DNA of 64,000 nt from Heterodera schachtii (lineage: Eukaryota > Nematoda > Chromadorea > Rhabditida > Heteroderidae), in assembly GCA_023374025.1 (NCBI GenBank), contig SIJG01000022.1, positions 1,302,001 to 1,366,000 of the forward strand, given 5' to 3'. The notes beneath the pieces are model-generated. The model did not search any database and was not told the origin of the DNA. It saw only the letters and a program-made list of their open reading frames with translations. Positions 1 through 13,200 of the stretch are shown one piece after another (the first letter of the stretch is position 1; every line of letters begins with the position of its first letter). The translations under genes were made by a program, and so were the position numbers.

Positions 1-790
1 TAAAGATTATTGGGAAAAGGAAAACAATTTGCAATTTATAACACAACAAAAAGTTTAAATGTCGAATTCGACAGCGTTATCGGCCGTTAGCAAACCAAAA
101 AAAAAAAAAAAAAATTGTTTCCCCCTAATTTTTTCATAGTTTAACAAAAATGGTACATACAATCGAATATTTGTTTGATTAGAAAGTTTTCTTTAATCTA
201 AGCATTATTAATGGTGGCATTAACCCTAAATCATTTATTTGCTGGTCCGCTAATGAAAGTAGACCAGGCAAACACTCGTTTCTTAAATTGAATGGCTCTA
301 AGAAAATGATAAGTTTTAAAATGTAAATTTTCGTCAAATGGACGGACCCGGACGATATTAACAGGGATTGTACGTATGGGTGAATACTTTTTTCCTTTAG
401 TTGCCTCATTTGTGACACAATTGATTGTGATACAAATGTGCGCATGTTAATTACCAAATTTATCAATTAGGTATATAATTTTTGTCAATTTTTTCATTCG
501 AAAAATGCGTTGTCACACAACAATAAGCATAAATAAACAGAACACCTTTTTAAAGGGTACATCAATACGAAAGAAAAAGACCAGCTTTCGGATTACTGCT
601 AGGTCAGATCCAAATTTATTAGATTTAAAAGAATGAATGGCTTTTTCTAAATTTTTCGTCCTTTCGCCATTTGTCAATCTTTTTTTTTGAATATTCATAT
701 TCAAATAAAAATATTTTATATTTTTTTGGCGTTTTGTTACTTCCTTTCATTTTTTTTTCTTAATGCTTTGTTTGGTGAATTTTTAGGTTT
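1..790. repeat. Left copy of a duplicated flank (pairs with 6920-7530)
   Basis: The first ~290 bases match 6920-7195 almost base for base, including an A-run and the motif TCGAATTCGACAGCG. Similarity then fades but stays recognisable to about 790 (7530 in the other copy). In the right copy this block lies just upstream of the start codon of a minus-strand gene at 6874, so it is probably that gene's 5' flank. The left copy starts exactly at the window edge, so another copy of the gene may lie outside. I see no gene in it; short ORFs here are AT-rich and unsupported. Confidence 0.85.
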
Positions 791-1012
791 AAGATTTGAG
801 ATAAATTTTCATATTTGACCAAATGTTAAGAAAATTAAGAAAAAAATATTTATTTAATTAAAGTAATTAACAAATTAAAAAACGAAAACAAATTCCATGC
901 GTGTGTTGTACGCTTTGAAAACAAAGGTGAGGAAAGACAAAATGAAAAAAACAAAATCATGAAAATTGATCAAAACAACGGCTCCCGAAGTCGATGACCG
1001 GAGGCCATCAGT

Positions 1013-2925
1013 TAGTTGTTCAACCGTTTGATGCGGTTGTTGATGACCGTCCGAACAATCGTCGATGGCATTTTGTTGTTCGTCAACAACAACGGCACTC
1101 GAATTGAAGCATTGTTGGCACCGACGAGCAGACGAAGCGCATGCATCAGCAACTGTTTAGCCTCAAAAAAAGAAATGAGAAGTTTTCTGTTTTTAACATT
1201 GGCTCCAAGAAATTACAAAAAAAAAATGGAAAACTTTTACAAAAAGTGATGCCAAATTAGGAAAATGGTATTTTTAACATTTCTATTGCATATTTACCAG
1301 CAAATTTGCGCTCCATGTTTTTTAGAATATAAATTTAAAAAACCTTGTGAATTTTTGTCAAAAAAAACATTTTCCGGACAAGCAGATTGGAAATGCCCCC
1401 ATTTTTGGATGAAGGCCTCAAAATAAAAATTTTCGAAAATATGTAAAAAAAAACCAAAGCATTTGCGCCGGCCACTTGGGTGGCGTCCGTCAGAAAGTCG
1501 GCGGCCAGCTTGAAATTGTTGGCAAAACAGTACTCCACCGCAATGTACAACAACGGCTCGAACTGACCTTCGAGAATTCGGGAGGCCTAAAAACTCACAA
1601 AAAAAAAATTTTTTTTTCAAAAAAACACCCTCACCCTCAAGTAGCAGTTCATCGCCTGCTCGTGCTCCTCCATGTAGAACAGCGCGTGCCCGTAGGCCAA
1701 CCAACCCTCGCCAAAGCCGGAATTCATCATGGTGCACTTGTCTAAACAAAATTGGAACCATGAAACGGTTAAATATGCCAAAATTCGTGGCACTGTCCGG
1801 CTGAATGAACGGCACGTCGTCCCAATGGCACTGGAATGGCAAAAAAAAAATTTTTTAGTTTTTTTTTCCACGAAAATTTTTTTTGCAGATATTAATAAAG
1901 CGTTTTATGGAAAACGTTACTAAATTAAAAAAGTGGGAATAGCGCGTCCCCAAAAATCGTTTTTCACCAAATTTAAAAGAAATATTTGGGGGGGGGGGGG
2001 GGGAGGAGCCGGGAAAACCGACTCCAAATACGACCCCTCAGTCGACCCCCTCCCCCTGTTTAATGTATGGCACCCACCATAAAATGGCACACAAAACGTT
2101 CAATCAGGGTAAAAGATTGGTTTGCAATCAATCATATTGTGTGTGAAATGGAGTGCCAAATAAAAATTGTCACCAAATTTGCCATTGGCATATAAAAAAA
2201 TGGAAAATGCCAAACCAAATAGCCGACGGGCAGTGCAATGATTTCCGAGTACAACTCGCGATGGAACAGCGCGTTGATGTGGAAAAAGGCGAACACCAAA
2301 TGCTTGGGGAACAGGTCATGCCGTTCAATTAATGTGATGATTGTCTGCCAAAATTGGGCCGCCGTAAGCACCTAAAAAAGGGCAAGAAAATGGCGAAATT
2401 GTCAGGGTTTGACATTTAATTGGGAATGGATACGGCCATGGGCCGGCATTTCCATGCCAAAAAGTTAATTTTGTTGAAATTCTTGGCCTAAAAATGACAA
2501 ATTTTAATGGTTTTCGGTCATTGGCCGGCGTTTCCAAGCCGTAAAAGTTTAATTTAACCGGGAAATTAAAAGAAATTTTTGGCCAAGACAAATTTTTCGT
2601 GTTTGTTCAATTTTTGAAATTTGAGGCACAGCGACTGATTGATGTTGCCGAGAATTAGCGAATTTGTTAATAAATCGGAAAATTCTCGATTACAAAAGCC
2701 CTCTTCCTGCGCTTGCATTTTACGGACCGATAAATAATGCGCAATGTCCGGCAACCGTTCGTTCAGTGTTCTCCCGATGCTCAACGCCAACAATTTTTCG
2801 GCCCAAAATGCCGCCGTCTGACAGTCACCGCTTTGCAAATGCTCGTCGCACAGAATGCGCAATTCGTGCCGGTCCAACAGCAACTGTTCGCCGTGGTCGC
2901 CCTCCTCCGTGCCGTCATCATCCAT
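1013..2925 (-). pseudogene. Truncated, internally deleted CDC16/APC6-like TPR gene
   Basis: Pieces resemble the TPR subunit APC6/CDC16 of the anaphase-promoting complex. Exon 2925-2694 begins MDDDGTEEGDHGEQ and includes TAAFWAEKLLALS, like the family's N-terminus. Exon from 2371 carries FPKHLVFAFFHINALFHREL. An exon near 1750 carries [20 protein letters not shown]. Exon 1586-1455 (44 codons) carries EPLLYIAVEYCFANNFKLAA. A last exon near 1164-1013 reads AKQLLMHALRLLVGANN and then stops. About 170 residues expected between the first two pieces do not fit in the 320-bp gap, and some 200 C-terminal residues are missing. I infer a decayed or partial duplicate. A functional shortened protein cannot be excluded, and the exon borders near 1800 and 2250 are unsure. 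Confidence 0.6.
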
Positions 2926-3421
2926 TGGCACCTGTACAATTTGTACACCCCAAAATGAATGTGCATGCCAAAAGGGGTAAAAATTACGGGTTTTGGCGTT
3001 GAACATTTCATTTGTGGTCCAAATTTGGAGGAGGAAGACGGTGAGGAACACGAAGAGGAGGCCATTCTTGAAATCATGAACTCAAAATTTGCTATTTGGC
3101 AGCGAATTAAAATGCGAGTCAAACAGTGATTTTAATAAATAAAAATGGGTATATTGTTTTCGAGTAGGTATTGTATGTGTGTATGACTTCGTTTTTGGCA
3201 ATTTTTGAAAAAAAAAACAAATTAAAAATGGAAATGTCAGAAGCCATGTTTATTTTTTAGGCACAAAGCATCAAAAAACCAAAACAAAACATTCCACATC
3301 AACGAAAAATCCACGAATTTTTTTTCCTCCGGTCAGTCGGGTTCTGTCAAAAGCCTCTTTCTGTAAATGGAAAAACTGTTTAAAAACACAAAAATGAAAT
3401 CCACTTAAGTGATCAAACAAT

Positions 3422-5096
3422 TTACCATTGGCCGCCGCCGCCCTGTTGCTGTTCTGCCGGCGCGGGCAATGGATAACCAATTCCCTGGATATAACCTAAA
3501 AAGGGAAAAAGAAAAATTAAATGCCGAAAATTGGAAAGAATGCAATCATTAAGAATGGGGGTCCCGTAATTTCCTTTATTAGTTTGCGATAAAAACGTGA
3601 ACCCCTGAGCTTTTCGGAGATGCTGATCACGAATATTATATCCATTTCGACTAATTTAGAACCCCGGACCCGAACTCGAACAAAACTCATTTTAACCAAA
3701 ATCCAACTTTATTTGTCTAAAATTGATTCAATACACGTAATGACCATGAATCACAATTTTCTATTCATTCCATGCATTTGAATCAGTATTTATGTAAAAA
3801 ATATTTTCCGTTATTTGTTCGAGTTTTGGTCCGAGATTCGAAATAGGTCTAAATGGATACCAATATTCGTGATCAGCGCTCCTGAAAACCTCATAAAAAG
3901 TTAGCTTACACAACTTTCCAAAAATTTTTAAAAATTTAAATTTTTCGAGTCCATATTCGGAATAGGTCGGAATGAATGTTTAATTTTGCGAACCCGAAAA
4001 GCCCTAAAACAAGTTTTCGTGACATTAAATTTAAATTAACTATATTAAAAACTGAGTCCAGCAACTAAAAAAAAGTGCTGCTGTCCCATGATACCCTGAA
4101 GATGTGAGATCATCTCGTCCTTCTGGCGTAACAGCCGGTTTTTTTCTTCCAGCAGCACATTTTTTTGTGCCAGTTGAAACTCTAAGTCGACGATTTGACG
4201 GTCCTTGGACTCGAGCTGACGGTCCTTGGACTCGAGCTGACGGTCCTTGGACTCGAGCTGACGGTCCTTGGACTCGAGCTGATTACGAAGGTTGCCGATG
4301 ACGAGACGATTTTCTTCCAACTGGAGACGATTTTGGCGAGAAGTTTGCGAAAGTTCCTCCGATATGCGTAGCAACGAGTCCTTAAAATTGTGAATTTATT
4401 AAACAACAGCATTCAATTGACAGTTATTATTATTTTGTAAATATTATAATTTTTTATATTTTAATTAACAAGTCAAAAATAAAGAAACCAGATCATGTTC
4501 GGCCTGTCTATCCAAACAAAACAAATCCGGATCAACCTCATCCTTGGGTTCAACTTTTCTGACACAAGACATTCTGTTTTTATAATAACGGTTTTTTCCA
4601 AAAAAAAAAATTTTTAACGAATTGGCTTTAAAAATGGCGTTTTGTTTATTCATTTTTACTTTGTTTTGAAACAAATCATTCCACCCTATAAGAACTCTTG
4701 TGTCAGATGGCAATCGCCTAGATCATTGGACCCAAAAATTTTTTCTTTAATTTTTATAACACCTTTCTAGAGGTGTTTTGAGACGCTGAGCACGAATCCG
4801 GCCTCCATAAAAATTTTTTTTAATGTTCGACTTCGGGTCTGATGTTACAAATAGGTCGAAATGGAGGCTGGATTCGTGCTCACAAATCAGCGCCTCAAAA
4901 CACCCCTAGAAATGTGTTATAAAAATGTTCAGAAAAAATTTAAAAGAAAAAAATTTTGGGACCAATGAATGATCTAGGCGATTGCCAAAACCATTAATAA
5001 AAAAATTTTCGGATAGTGAGTGAATGACCAACCGATTGAAACGAAACAACATTTAAATTCACTTACGCGCTGTTGAGCGGTAGTCGGAGTGGGCAT
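3422..5096 (-). CDS. Coiled-coil protein with expanded heptad repeat (unrecognised)
   Basis: Three exons join in phase on the minus strand. A short exon 5096-5067 begins MPTPTTAQQR with a good GTAAGT donor. The main exon 4380-4095 is a continuous coiled coil rich in Q, E, K, R and L. A terminal exon 3495-3422 encodes GYIQGIGYPLPAPAEQQQ, then a Gly run and stop. Inside the main exon the heptad QLESKDR is repeated four times from an exact 21-bp DNA repeat. A further exon near 4555-4488 (PDLFCLDRQAEHDL) is possible, but I could not make its entry phase fit. The first exon could instead continue the modular gene at 6874-6205, because the phases are compatible. No family is recognised. Confidence 0.5.
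3590..3905. repeat. Foldback element, GCTGATCACGAAT family
   Basis: Left arm 3590-3690 and right arm 3815-3905 are imperfect inverted copies. Both contain the family core TGATCACGAAT followed by a CCATTTCGA-like block and a CCGGACCCGAACTCGAAC-like block. The element lies in the last intron of the coiled-coil gene. Confidence 0.75.
4197..4280 (-). repeat. 21-bp coding minisatellite, 4 exact copies
   Basis: Four identical 21-bp units (plus strand: GACGGTCCTTGGACTCGAGC plus T) lie in the coding frame of the coiled-coil exon. Each encodes one heptad, QLESKDR, so copy-number changes preserve both frame and coiled-coil register. Confidence 0.95.
4716..4992. repeat. Foldback element, about 275 bp
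   Basis: The ends mirror each other: CTAGATCATTGGACCCAAAA on the left and TTTTGGGACCAATGAATGAT on the right. The long arms converge on a short centre near 4845. The inner arm has GAGCACGAATCCGGCCTCCA, a variant of the GCTGATCACGAAT core. The right end runs on into GGCGATTGCC, which mirrors GGCAATCGCC at 4708-4717. Confidence 0.8.
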
Positions 5097-5306
5097 TTTC
5101 TGGAACAAATGCATTAAAATGACAAAAATGTTAACATTAATGCTCGGTAACATTTTACAAAAGGAAAGAAAGCATGAAAATCCAATTCAAAGAACATAAA
5201 TTTATCCATTTTAATGAAAAAAAAACAGTTTTGAGGTAGCCAAAAAAGGGAGTCCGCAAATGACATTTCAAAAAAATTACATGCCATCGCCTAACCCATC
5301 CTTCAC

Positions 5307-5634
5307 CTCCTTGGCACGGCTGTGCTTCGTCTGTTGGCTGTGTGTGCCGTCGTCGTCCATCTGAAGGCACTCGAGTGCCATGGCACGGTTGTCCGCCGTG
5401 GGCAGCGTGCCCTCCAACAAATCGTACGGTTCCAACCGATGCTGAAATGGAACCCAAATTGAGGGCGCATTTTCAAAACATTGAAATGCAAAAGCAGCCC
5501 AAACTCACTCCACCAAACTGAGCGACCAAATGGCGAAGGCATGAAATTGCGTTGACCGGCACCGCGTTTTCGTCCTCCTCCGTGTTGAGCACAAACGCGA
5601 CGCGTTGGCGACCGTCGACACTTCCGAAAAGGTC
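5307..5634 (-). CDS. Second copy of two exons of the modular gene at 6205-6874
   Basis: Exons 5634-5509 (42 codons, starts DLFGSVDGRQRVAFVLNT) and 5441-5307 (45 codons, starts HRLEPYDLLEGTLPTADN) are near-copies of the second and third exons of the neighbouring gene. Both keep open frames, phase-0 borders and intact AG/GT signals, with one net 3-codon indel. No matching copy of the first or fourth exon is seen. Either one gene has a duplicated exon pair used in series, or these are the remains of a partial gene duplication. Function unknown. Confidence 0.45.
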
Positions 5635-6204
5635 CTGTAGAAAAAATTGGTACATATATGGTTTATCCAGCAAAAAAATTTCAAAAATTTTTTTTCTTGA
5701 AATTTCACTAAGAAATTTTTTATGAAAAATTCCTAGGTTTGAAAAAAAATTTCGGGGGGGGGGGGAAACGACGGAGGGGGGATGAAGTGCACCCAAAATT
5801 CGGACCCGGTATTCGTCATCGGAATGTTATCATAATTAGTGAATGGGCGTAGTTAGTGGAAAGACTAACCCCTTGCCCAATGGATGCCATTTTTTGAAAG
5901 TAAAACCGTTGAAAAATTTTTCAAAAAAATTTTTTCTTGAAATTTTTTCACTAAGAATTTTTTATGAAAAATTTTTTCGGGGGGGGGGGGGGGGGAACGA
6001 CGGGGGCGGGGGGAATGAAGTGCACCAAACAATTCGGATCCGGTATTTGACATCGGTAAAACAAATTTTATCACGATTAGTGAATGGGCGTAGCCGGAGA
6101 GAGGCTAACCGCTGAGGGCTTATAGTCTTATTGGCTAGGCCTTTAAATCATTGAAATACACAAAATGAAAAAAACTTGGTTTTAAAAATTTGTTGAAAAT
6201 TAAC

Positions 6205-6874
6205 CCGTTCGAAGCACAAGTTCAATTGCGGCTTGGTGACAAACGCAATTGGACCGACTGCTGACATCAACGCATGCACAACAAGCGACGAATGACGACC
6301 AGTTCCGACGAGACGGTCAAGCACCTAAAAATCAAGAAAAATTACATGCCATCGCCTAACCCATCATTCACCTCCTTGGCACGGCTGTGTTTCATCTGTT
6401 GGTTGTGTATGTCGTCGTCGTCCATCTGAAGGCACTCGAGTGCCATGGCACGGTTGTCCGCCGTGGGCAGCGTGCCCTCCAACAAATCGTTCGCTTCCAA
6501 GCGATGCTGAAATGGAACCCAAATTGAGGGCGCATTTTCAAAAACCATTGAAAACTCACTCCACCAAACTGCGCGACCAAACGGCGAAGGAATGAAATTG
6601 CGTTGACCGACACGGGCAGCTGCGCGGTTTTGCCCGACTCCTCCGTGTTGAGCACAAACGCGACGAGTTGGCGACCGTCGACACTTCCGAACACCTGCTG
6701 AAAAAATGCATAATAAAACGATTTGCCCTCGCGTATGGCTTAAATAAAGCAGGGAAACGCGTGGATTTAACAATGCTTTTGCTTTACCTGAGCAATTTGC
6801 GGTGGAGACAATGGTCGTTTCAGTTGTCGCGTCGGTAGAGCCAAGGCATTGTCAAACTTAACAACGGCACTCAT
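6205..6874 (-). CDS. Unrecognised conserved-looking protein, at least four exons
   Basis: Four exons join in phase 0 on the minus strand: 6874-6788 (MSAVVKFDNALALPTRQLKR start, 29 codons), 6694-6560 (45 codons, GSVDGRQLVAFVLNTEE), 6506-6372 (45 codons, LLEGTLPTADNRAMALECLQ) and 6324-6205 (40 codons, VLDRLVGTGRHSSLVVHALM). After that the frame either reads on into the intron-like sequence to a stop (total about 178 aa) or splices to an exon I cannot fix, possibly the MPTPTTAQQR exon at 5096. There is no signal peptide or membrane segment. I do not recognise the family. All splice sites are canonical and codon use is like that of the certain genes, so I think it is real. Confidence 0.55.
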
Positions 6875-6919
6875 CCTCAGATATCAGACGGAACGGTGGT
6901 CAGCAAAGAATATGGACTC

Positions 6920-7530
6920 TAAAGATTATTGGGAAAAGGAAAACAATTTGCAATTTATAACACAACAAAAAGTTTAAATGTCGAATTCGACAGCGTTATC
7001 GGCCGTTAGCAAACCAAAAAAAAAAAAATTGTTTCCCCCTAATTTTTTCATAGTTTAACAAAAATGGTACATACAATCGAATATTTGTTTGATTAGAAAG
7101 TTTTCTTTAATCTAACAATAAGCATTATTAATGGTGGCATTAACCCTAAATCATTTATTTGCTGGTCCGCTAATGAAAGTAGACCAGGCAAACACTTAGT
7201 TTCAATTGTGAATACATTACAAATGTGCGCATGTTAATTAGCAATTTTTGTCAATTAAATAATTTTTGTCAAATTCTTTTCATTCGTAAATAAATTGCAT
7301 TGTCAAATACAAAAAGTTTTTGAAAAGTTACATCAATGCGAAGGTAAAAGACCAGCTTTTTCGTGGCTTTTTCTAAATTTTCCGTCCTTTCGCCTTTTGT
7401 CAGACTTTTTTTTTAAAGTATTCATATTCAAATAAAAACATTTTATAATTTTTGGCGTATTGTTGCTTTCCTTTCATTTTTTTTTTCTCAACGCTTTGGT
7501 ATGTGACTGACATTTTGGTGAATTTTTTTG
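6920..7530. repeat. Right copy of the duplicated flank (pairs with 1-790)
   Basis: Near-identical to 1-290 over its first ~275 bases, then diverged to about 7530. It sits between the start codon at 6874 (minus strand) and the ARF gene, so it may serve as 5' flank for the former. The remaining stretch up to 7990 holds a C-run at 7602-7610 and no gene. Confidence 0.85.
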
Positions 7531-7943
7531 TTTTTCGACAAATTATGGGAGAAATAATACATGATAACCAATGTGTTGATTTTCTCTAATTTTTTAACAC
7601 CCCCCCCCCATACCCGCTCCCCTTTATTGAGGCTTAATGTTAGCCTGGTCAAGCGCCAGGCTGCGGTCTTTTCTAAGCGTTTTCTTTTTTTGACTTTGAA
7701 ATTAAAAACATTATGCCAGAAAGATGACAAAATTTTTTTTTTTGTTAGCCATTCTTTCCACGAAAATCAAAATGTGTCAAAGCTAAAAAAAATAGGGTCC
7801 GAGATTGAATTGGGAAGAGAGTCTTGACATTCTTGAATGTTGTTTAACTGTGCAAATTCATTCATAAATTTATTGCATCGATTTTTCTGTCAGATCGCCT
7901 GATTTCTATGCTTTTTGTCCACTTTTTAGACTTTATTTAATTC

Positions 7944-7963
7944 TTTCCTTTTTTTTTGGACAG
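7944..7963 (+). promoter_or_regulatory. Possible trans-splice acceptor before ARF
   Basis: A pyrimidine tract of about 14 T/C ends in GGACAG, 27 bases before the ARF start codon. It has the form of a nematode 3' splice site with no upstream exon visible, so spliced-leader addition is a reasonable inference. There is no direct evidence. Confidence 0.3.
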
Positions 7964-7990
7964 TGCTTTGCTTTTGCGCCACCATAAAAT

Positions 7991-9689
<1,699 letters not shown>

Positions 9690-10035
9690 ACAGCGAGCAA
9701 GCGGACCATGCAAATTTTGGAAGAAAATGACGGGGAGGGGAATTTGTTTAGCTCTGTTTTCTGCTGGGGATGGCGCCGTTTTATTTCGATAACTATTTAA
9801 TGTGTGTGTTTTTTTGTGATGACAATCCAATCAAAGTGACTTCTGACACATTCGACAAAACCTTTATGTGAAAAGGTTTTTAAACATTTGTTGGACACAC
9901 TCCCAAAAAAAAGCTCACCAATCAGCTAAAGCGCCGTGGGAGTCAGTCTTTTTTTTGTTTTTTTTTTGTAATCAAATGGATAGTGAGTGTGGCCAAACTG
10001 CACGCACATTGTGAGCATCGGTTGTTTCGTGTTAT

Positions 10036-10041
10036 AATAAA
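10036..10041 (+). terminator. AATAAA polyadenylation signal of ARF
   Basis: AATAAA about 350 bases after the ARF stop. A second AATAAA follows at about 10055. The 596-base gap to the next gene has no other gene. Confidence 0.5.
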
Positions 10042-10285
10042 TTATTATTTATAAAATAAACACCACCACAACAACCCATTTTGTTTTATTGGCAATGGTG
10101 CAGTTTTTGTGTGGTTTCTTCGATAAACAAATTTGAGTTAACAATAAGCATTTTTTCGCTGTTCACCACGAATCCGACCGAGCTCAGATTTTGAAACATC
10201 AATGTTTTATCTATGATTTTTCTTCATGTTTACTTGATTTTTTCAAAAAAAAATTTTTTTTTTTTTGATTTTTCATATTATATTA

Positions 10286-13200
10286 ATGCACCGTGTCAAG
10301 CAATCGGTCGGAAGCGCTCGTCGCTTTCGCCATTTGAATTTTTTGATCAGCGAAACGTTTGGGTTGGCCGAGGCGCAGTGGGAAACGGCGCTCAAAAAGC
10401 ACCAGCGTCCCTTCATTATGACCATCAAGGACAATTATGCGTTAAGCGTTTCAATTTAATTAATTTGCATATTGTGCCATGTGTCCGCCGCAAGAAAAAA
10501 TTTTTTTTAGGCATTTTTAGAAAAATTTTTGTGTTTGGCAATGCCAACGTTTTTTTGGACTCGAAAAACCGCTCGGTCCCGTGTTTTTTTGTCTGCCATT
10601 TTGTTTACAAAGTTTCCAAATTTTTAGGGTCAAAGGCGTTCGGATGACGTGCTCTTCCAAAATGCTCAGCGATTATGTGCCGCCTTATACGGCCACTTGT
10701 GTGCAACGACTGCTTGACAATGGTACGATTTTTTGCAAATTTTGGTCCCAATTTCTTCGGATCTAACACCTGCTAAGGAAAAGTTCGAAAAAACTGCACC
10801 ACCTCGACAACCATTTGTTACATTCTTCCTGGATGTAACACAAGAAAAGTTTTAACCCGAAGAGATGAACAAAAAATGTGGAATGTCTTCGGGTTTCCCC
10901 CCCCCCTTTGAAATTTTTTCCTGGGACGGGCCTGTGGATAATCCCTGAAAAATATAGACAAATATCCCGTTTTGTGTCGTCGTCGAGTTTGAGTCAAAAA
11001 AAATCAAAAAATTTTGTTCAGGCGGTTGTATGGTGGGCAAGACGAACATGGACGAGTTTGGTCAGTTTTTTTTGGCAATGTCAGCCCTTGACTATTTTTT
11101 TTTATTTCGATATTTTATTCATTATGCACATATTAGCGATGGGATCGTCCGGCTGTACCGGCTATTTTGGGCCCGTCCGGCATGCAATGTACGCGTCGAC
11201 AAGCAGCTCGACGAGCACTGCTGGCGGCGACGACTTTCGCATTGCCGGCGGTTCGTCAAGTGGCTGTGCGGTGGCGGTGGGTTCCGGCGTGGCCGACATG
11301 TAAAATTATTTTAAAAAAATTGCAACAATTTACTTACTAATTGGAATTGGATCCACACAATTAGAAAATTTTCCAAAAAAAATCTACAAAATTTTATAGG
11401 AAAATTTAAAAAAAAATTTTTTTGGGGTAATTTTTGCAACGATTTTTTGAAAAGATTAGAAAACTTAGTAATGCATCATAAAAGTTTGAAAAACTCGCTG
11501 AAATTTTTTTCGCCTACAGTTCCCTCGGCAGTGACACGGGCGGTTCGGTGCGTTTTCCGGCGTCGTTCAGCGGCGTGTACGGCTTCAAACCGTCGTACGG
11601 GCGATTGTCACGCCATGGGCTTGTGCCGTTGAACAATTCGCTTGACACGCCGTCAATTTTTACTCATTCAGCGGAACAGTGCCGGACATTTTTTGGTGTG
11701 CCAATTCGACCGATTCAAATTTAATTTAATTTCCATCCCATGGGAAAATGCTAATTTTACGAGACCATAACCCTAATTAAGGACGAATATATATTTTGCA
11801 GACATTCTCAAGGGCCATGACCCGTTGGATGCCACCAGTGTGCCGGACGATTTGGTGGTGGCCAAGGCAGACAAATCCTTTGACCCCTCTGCTCCGAACA
11901 AACTCACCGTCGGCGTACCGGAAGTAAATAATATTTAAATTTTTTTTTTTTTATTAGTTCTTTACAAAACATACAAAATGCAAAAAAGATGATTGTATAA
12001 TAGCCAATTTAGGTTATTTGACCATCAACTTTTAAACGTGAATTTACTATGAAAAAGCCTGGACCTGAGTTCCATGTTGGACCCTGGAAACGAATTTTTA
12101 AAAAATCAGACAGACTTAATATCCTGACCCAGTTCGAATTCAAACTTTCAAACAACCTTTTTTAAGCAATTCAATTAAAAGTTAAATTTGTTTCGAGCTC
12201 GGCATTTTAAATTGCCACTTTTTAGTTTCATGTGCCAAATTTGTTGTCCGCCGATGCACAGCGAGCATGGGACGCTGCAATTGCACTGTTTGAGCGTGCC
12301 GGTGCCCGTGTTCGTAAAGTGAGCATGCCGCACTGGCCGTTGGCCATCCGAGTCTATGCCATTCTGACCGATCGGGATGTGGCCTCGAACATGGCCAGGT
12401 GTGCCAATTTTAAATTTAAAAAGAATGAAATTGAATTGTCTAATTTTAACCATAAATAAACAAATAAAAATATTTAATAAAAAAAACAAGAAAAAAAGTA
12501 TTCCGTTGCGGGGAATCGAACCCCGGCCTTGTGAGTGAGAGTCACAAATCCTAACCACTAGACCACAACGGATATGTTTGGTTACCCATGTCAGCTAATT
12601 AAATACAATATTTTTACGCTTGAATTTGCTGATAAATTTCTATTCTAGCTTCATTCATACCACATAAAATCAGTATTATTGTTGCCCAAATCAGCCGAGT
12701 AAAATAAAAACTACCTTTTTACGTTCAGATATGACGGCATCCGATTTGGCCACAACAATGCCGCTGATTTGGACCTTTCCTTTGCCGAACAAATCGCCGC
12801 CAGTCGAACCGAAACACTTGGCCAAAATGTGAAGCGTCGCATTTTTGCTGGCAATTATTTTGGGCTTCACGAGTGAGTTTTGTCAACCATTTTTTTGAAT
12901 TTCCATTTTATTTGACTCGTTATAATTCTTTTTTTCCAAAATTTTGCCTTTTCTGATTGGCATTTTCATTTTTTGATCACTTTCCTTTGTCATTTATTCA
13001 TTTAAAAATCACTTTCCACCGTAATATATTACTGTATTCGCCCATATCTAAATCATTTTTATTTGCCTGCTCTCATCTTTTTCCATCATTTCCCTTTCTC
13101 TAAATTCGTTTATCTTCTGATCACTTTCCACCATTTCTATTACTGTACCCCACCATACCGTACCGTAATCCCTTGAACTTATCACTGCCAGCGTATTTCT

